A program made the translations under genes and the position numbers. From Betaproteobacteria bacterium (GTDB taxonomy: Bacteria > Pseudomonadota > Gammaproteobacteria > Burkholderiales > Burkholderiaceae), in assembly GCA_018969885.1 (NCBI GenBank), contig JAGWXN010000162.1, forward strand, positions 1 to 7,604: 7,604 nt of DNA, written 5' to 3'. This document shows, piece after piece, positions 6,275 to 7,604 of the stretch (positions are counted from its first letter, which is position 1; every line of letters starts with the position of its first letter). Below the pieces are notes generated by a model that was given only the letters and a program-made list of their open reading frames with translations, was not told the origin of the DNA and did not search any database.

Positions 6275-7604
6275 TCAGGTGGTCAGTGGACGATCGGAGA
6301 CGGGTGCGGCGGCCGCTTGCGAAGCGCTGAGCGAGGCGAGGTAGCCGCGCCAGCCACCGAAGGTGGAGATGTCCTGCGCGCCATGAAGCCCGGCCGCCTC
6401 GCACAGAAACCCATGCACCCGCTCGCCATTTGCAAGTTCAACCGTCCCCAGCCCCAAGGGCGAAGGAATCAACGCAAGAAAACTTCCGACCTCAGTCGCA
6501 GGCACATTCCAGACCTCGACCTCCAGCGCGACACCGTTTTCGTCGACGCGGACCATGCCAGGCCGCGCGGGCGTTGCACCGGCCAGCGCATAAAGGCGGT
6601 AGCAGGGGGCGGTATGGGTTTTTTCACGAAGTACGGCCCGCCGCTCGGTCAACTGCCCATTGAGCGGCAGGCCCGACATGTGGGCCCCGACCGCCGCGAT
6701 CGGCATGGTTACCTCGACGGCGGGGCGAGGCAGGAGCGAGGGTTCATCGATCGCACGTTGCGCGAGCGCGGCCTCCCAGTTTCGGGCCCAGTGAGCGAGC
6801 GCGGCATCATCATTGGCGCGGGCGATGAAGGTCACGCCAAACGGCAGGCCGGTGGCGCTCAACCCGGCTGGCACCGCTAATGCGCACCAGCCCAGCAGGT
6901 TCACGAAATTGGTGAACTGACCCAGTTCCGCGTTGACGCCGATCGGGTCGGCAGCCACCGCAGCGTGACTGGGATGGCGAGGCGCGGTGGGCACCATGAG
7001 AATGTCGGCATCGGCCCATAGCGCGTTGAGCGCCTGGCGTGCGCGCTGCAACTGGTACTGCGCCTGAAAGGTTGCCACGGCATCAAACTGGCGGGCCCGC
7101 CCAATCACGGCCGCGACGGTGGGATCCATTTTTTCGGGCTGCGATTCGATCAGCGAGCGCACCACCGAATAGCGCTCGGCAACCCAGGGCCCCTCATAGA
7201 GCAGTCGCGCCACCTGATAGAGTGGCTCGAGGTCGATCGGGGCCAACGAGTCAGCCAGGGGCGCAATGGTCTCGAGTGCGCGCGACCAACCGGCGCCGTA
7301 CCCATCGTGCGCAAGCACCAGCCCTTCGGGCACCAGCACCCGCGGCCTACCGCTTACAAACCGCGCCCGCCCCGGGGCAAACGCAGAGTATTCATCGGCC
7401 GCATCGGCACCCTCGATCACGGCGAGCACCGCGGCCGCATCGTCCACGGTATGCGCAAATATCGATACGCAATCAAGCGTGCGGCAGGCGGGCAAGACAC
7501 CCGCCGTGCTGACCCGGCCCGGCGTGGGCTTCAAGCCCACCAGACCATTAAAGCCAGCCGGAATCCGACCTGATCCCGCCGTGTCGGTCCCCAGCGCAAA
7601 CAGC
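6275..7604 (-). CDS. atzF: Allophanate hydrolase, amidase-signature type (N-terminus beyond right edge)
   Basis: This is a cytoplasmic enzyme that hydrolyses allophanate (urea-1-carboxylate) to ammonia and CO2, the last step of biuret, cyanuric-acid and urea-carboxylase pathways. The frame is open to the right edge; 442 residues are visible and no start is in the window. AtzF proteins are about 600 residues, so roughly 150 are missing, including the catalytic Lys and cis-Ser. The visible part opens with LGTDTAGSGRIPAGFNGLVG, which holds the nucleophilic Ser of the amidase signature (codon 7571-7573). It continues with LKPTPGRVSTAGVLPACRTL and DCVSIFAHT, which resemble AtzF more than GatA. The separate C-terminal domain typical of AtzF is present: HMSGLPLNGQLTER (visible residues 309-322), through CEAAGLHGAQDISTFGGWRG near the end. 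In the yeast enzyme this domain completes breakdown of the N-carboxycarbamate intermediate. The short DxPLTT tail precedes TGA at 6275-6277. It is probably co-transcribed with the transporter. Confidence 0.93.
   Translation of the reverse strand, partial: LFALGTDTAGSGRIPAGFNGLVGLKPTPGRVSTAGVLPACRTLDCVSIFAHTVDDAAAVLAVIEGADAADEYSAFAPGRARFVSGRPRVLVPEGLVLAHDGYGAGWSRALETIAPLADSLAPIDLEPLYQVARLLYEGPWVAERYSVVRSLIESQPEKMDPTVAAVIGRARQFDAVATFQAQYQLQRARQALNALWADADILMVPTAPRHPSHAAVAADPIGVNAELGQFTNFVNLLGWCALAVPAGLSATGLPFGVTFIARANDDAALAHWARNWEAALAQRAIDEPSLLPRPAVEVTMPIAAVGAHMSGLPLNGQLTERRAVLREKTHTAPCYRLYALAGATPARPGMVRVDENGVALEVEVWNVPATEVGSFLALIPSPLGLGTVELANGERVHGFLCEAAGLHGAQDISTFGGWRGYLASLSASQAAAAPVSDRPLTT

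Noticed and set aside
6206..6880. A 224-codon plus-strand frame crossing the hydrolase/binding-protein spacer
   Set aside because: It overlaps two well-supported minus-strand genes, and its product is Gly/Arg-rich without any motif.
7039..7512. A 157-codon plus-strand frame rich in Pro, Arg and Ala
   Set aside because: It is antisense to the allophanate hydrolase, with the biased composition typical of an out-of-frame GC-rich reading and no ribosome site or domain.
6275..7604. Assigning the amidase as GatA (glutamyl-tRNA amidotransferase subunit A)
   Set aside because: The CRTLDCVSIFA stretch and the separate C-terminal domain with HMSGLPLN and STFGGWRG are allophanate-hydrolase features not found in GatA, and no GatB or GatC is nearby in the window.

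Overview
The window carries one gene-dense block, and every supportable gene reads on the minus strand, from the right edge to the left edge. The DNA is GC-rich with G/C-heavy third codon positions. The families present, including a likely Tat-exported solute-binding protein ending its signal in AHA-Q and a FadR-type GntR regulator, suggest a Pseudomonadota bacterium. A betaproteobacterial (Burkholderiales-like) origin seems most likely to me, but this is an impression that the sequence alone does not prove.

Layout in transcription order (right to left): the C-terminal three quarters or so of an allophanate hydrolase (AtzF type, N-terminus beyond the right edge); a 42-bp spacer; a family-5 (DppA/OppA-like) periplasmic binding protein; a 36-bp spacer with an 8-bp stem-loop sitting on the binding-protein stop codon; two Dpp/Opp-type permeases; two Dpp/Opp-type ATPases; and a GntR/FCD transcription regulator that runs off the left edge. 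The last five genes (permease, permease, ATPase, ATPase, regulator) are joined by four successive ATGA start/stop overlaps, so they almost certainly share a transcript and are probably translationally coupled.

How it may work: the ABC system would import a small nitrogen-rich solute, and allophanate hydrolase would finish its breakdown to ammonia and CO2. The pairing suggests uptake of a compound whose catabolism passes through allophanate (biuret, triuret, a cyanuric-acid or ureido product, or a guanidine/urea derivative). The enzyme that makes the allophanate is not in the window. It would be expected to the right, upstream of the hydrolase gene. The GntR/FCD regulator at the distal end probably senses a carboxylate-type or related intermediate and may control the operon, including itself.

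There is no stretch longer than 42 bp without a gene. I see no RNA gene, CRISPR array, mobile element, or convincing promoter or rho-independent terminator. The plus-strand open frames are antisense shadows of the minus-strand genes. The window is an orderly metabolic operon rather than an accessory island. Its main points of interest are the enzyme-transporter pairing, the coupled regulator and the intercistronic hairpin.
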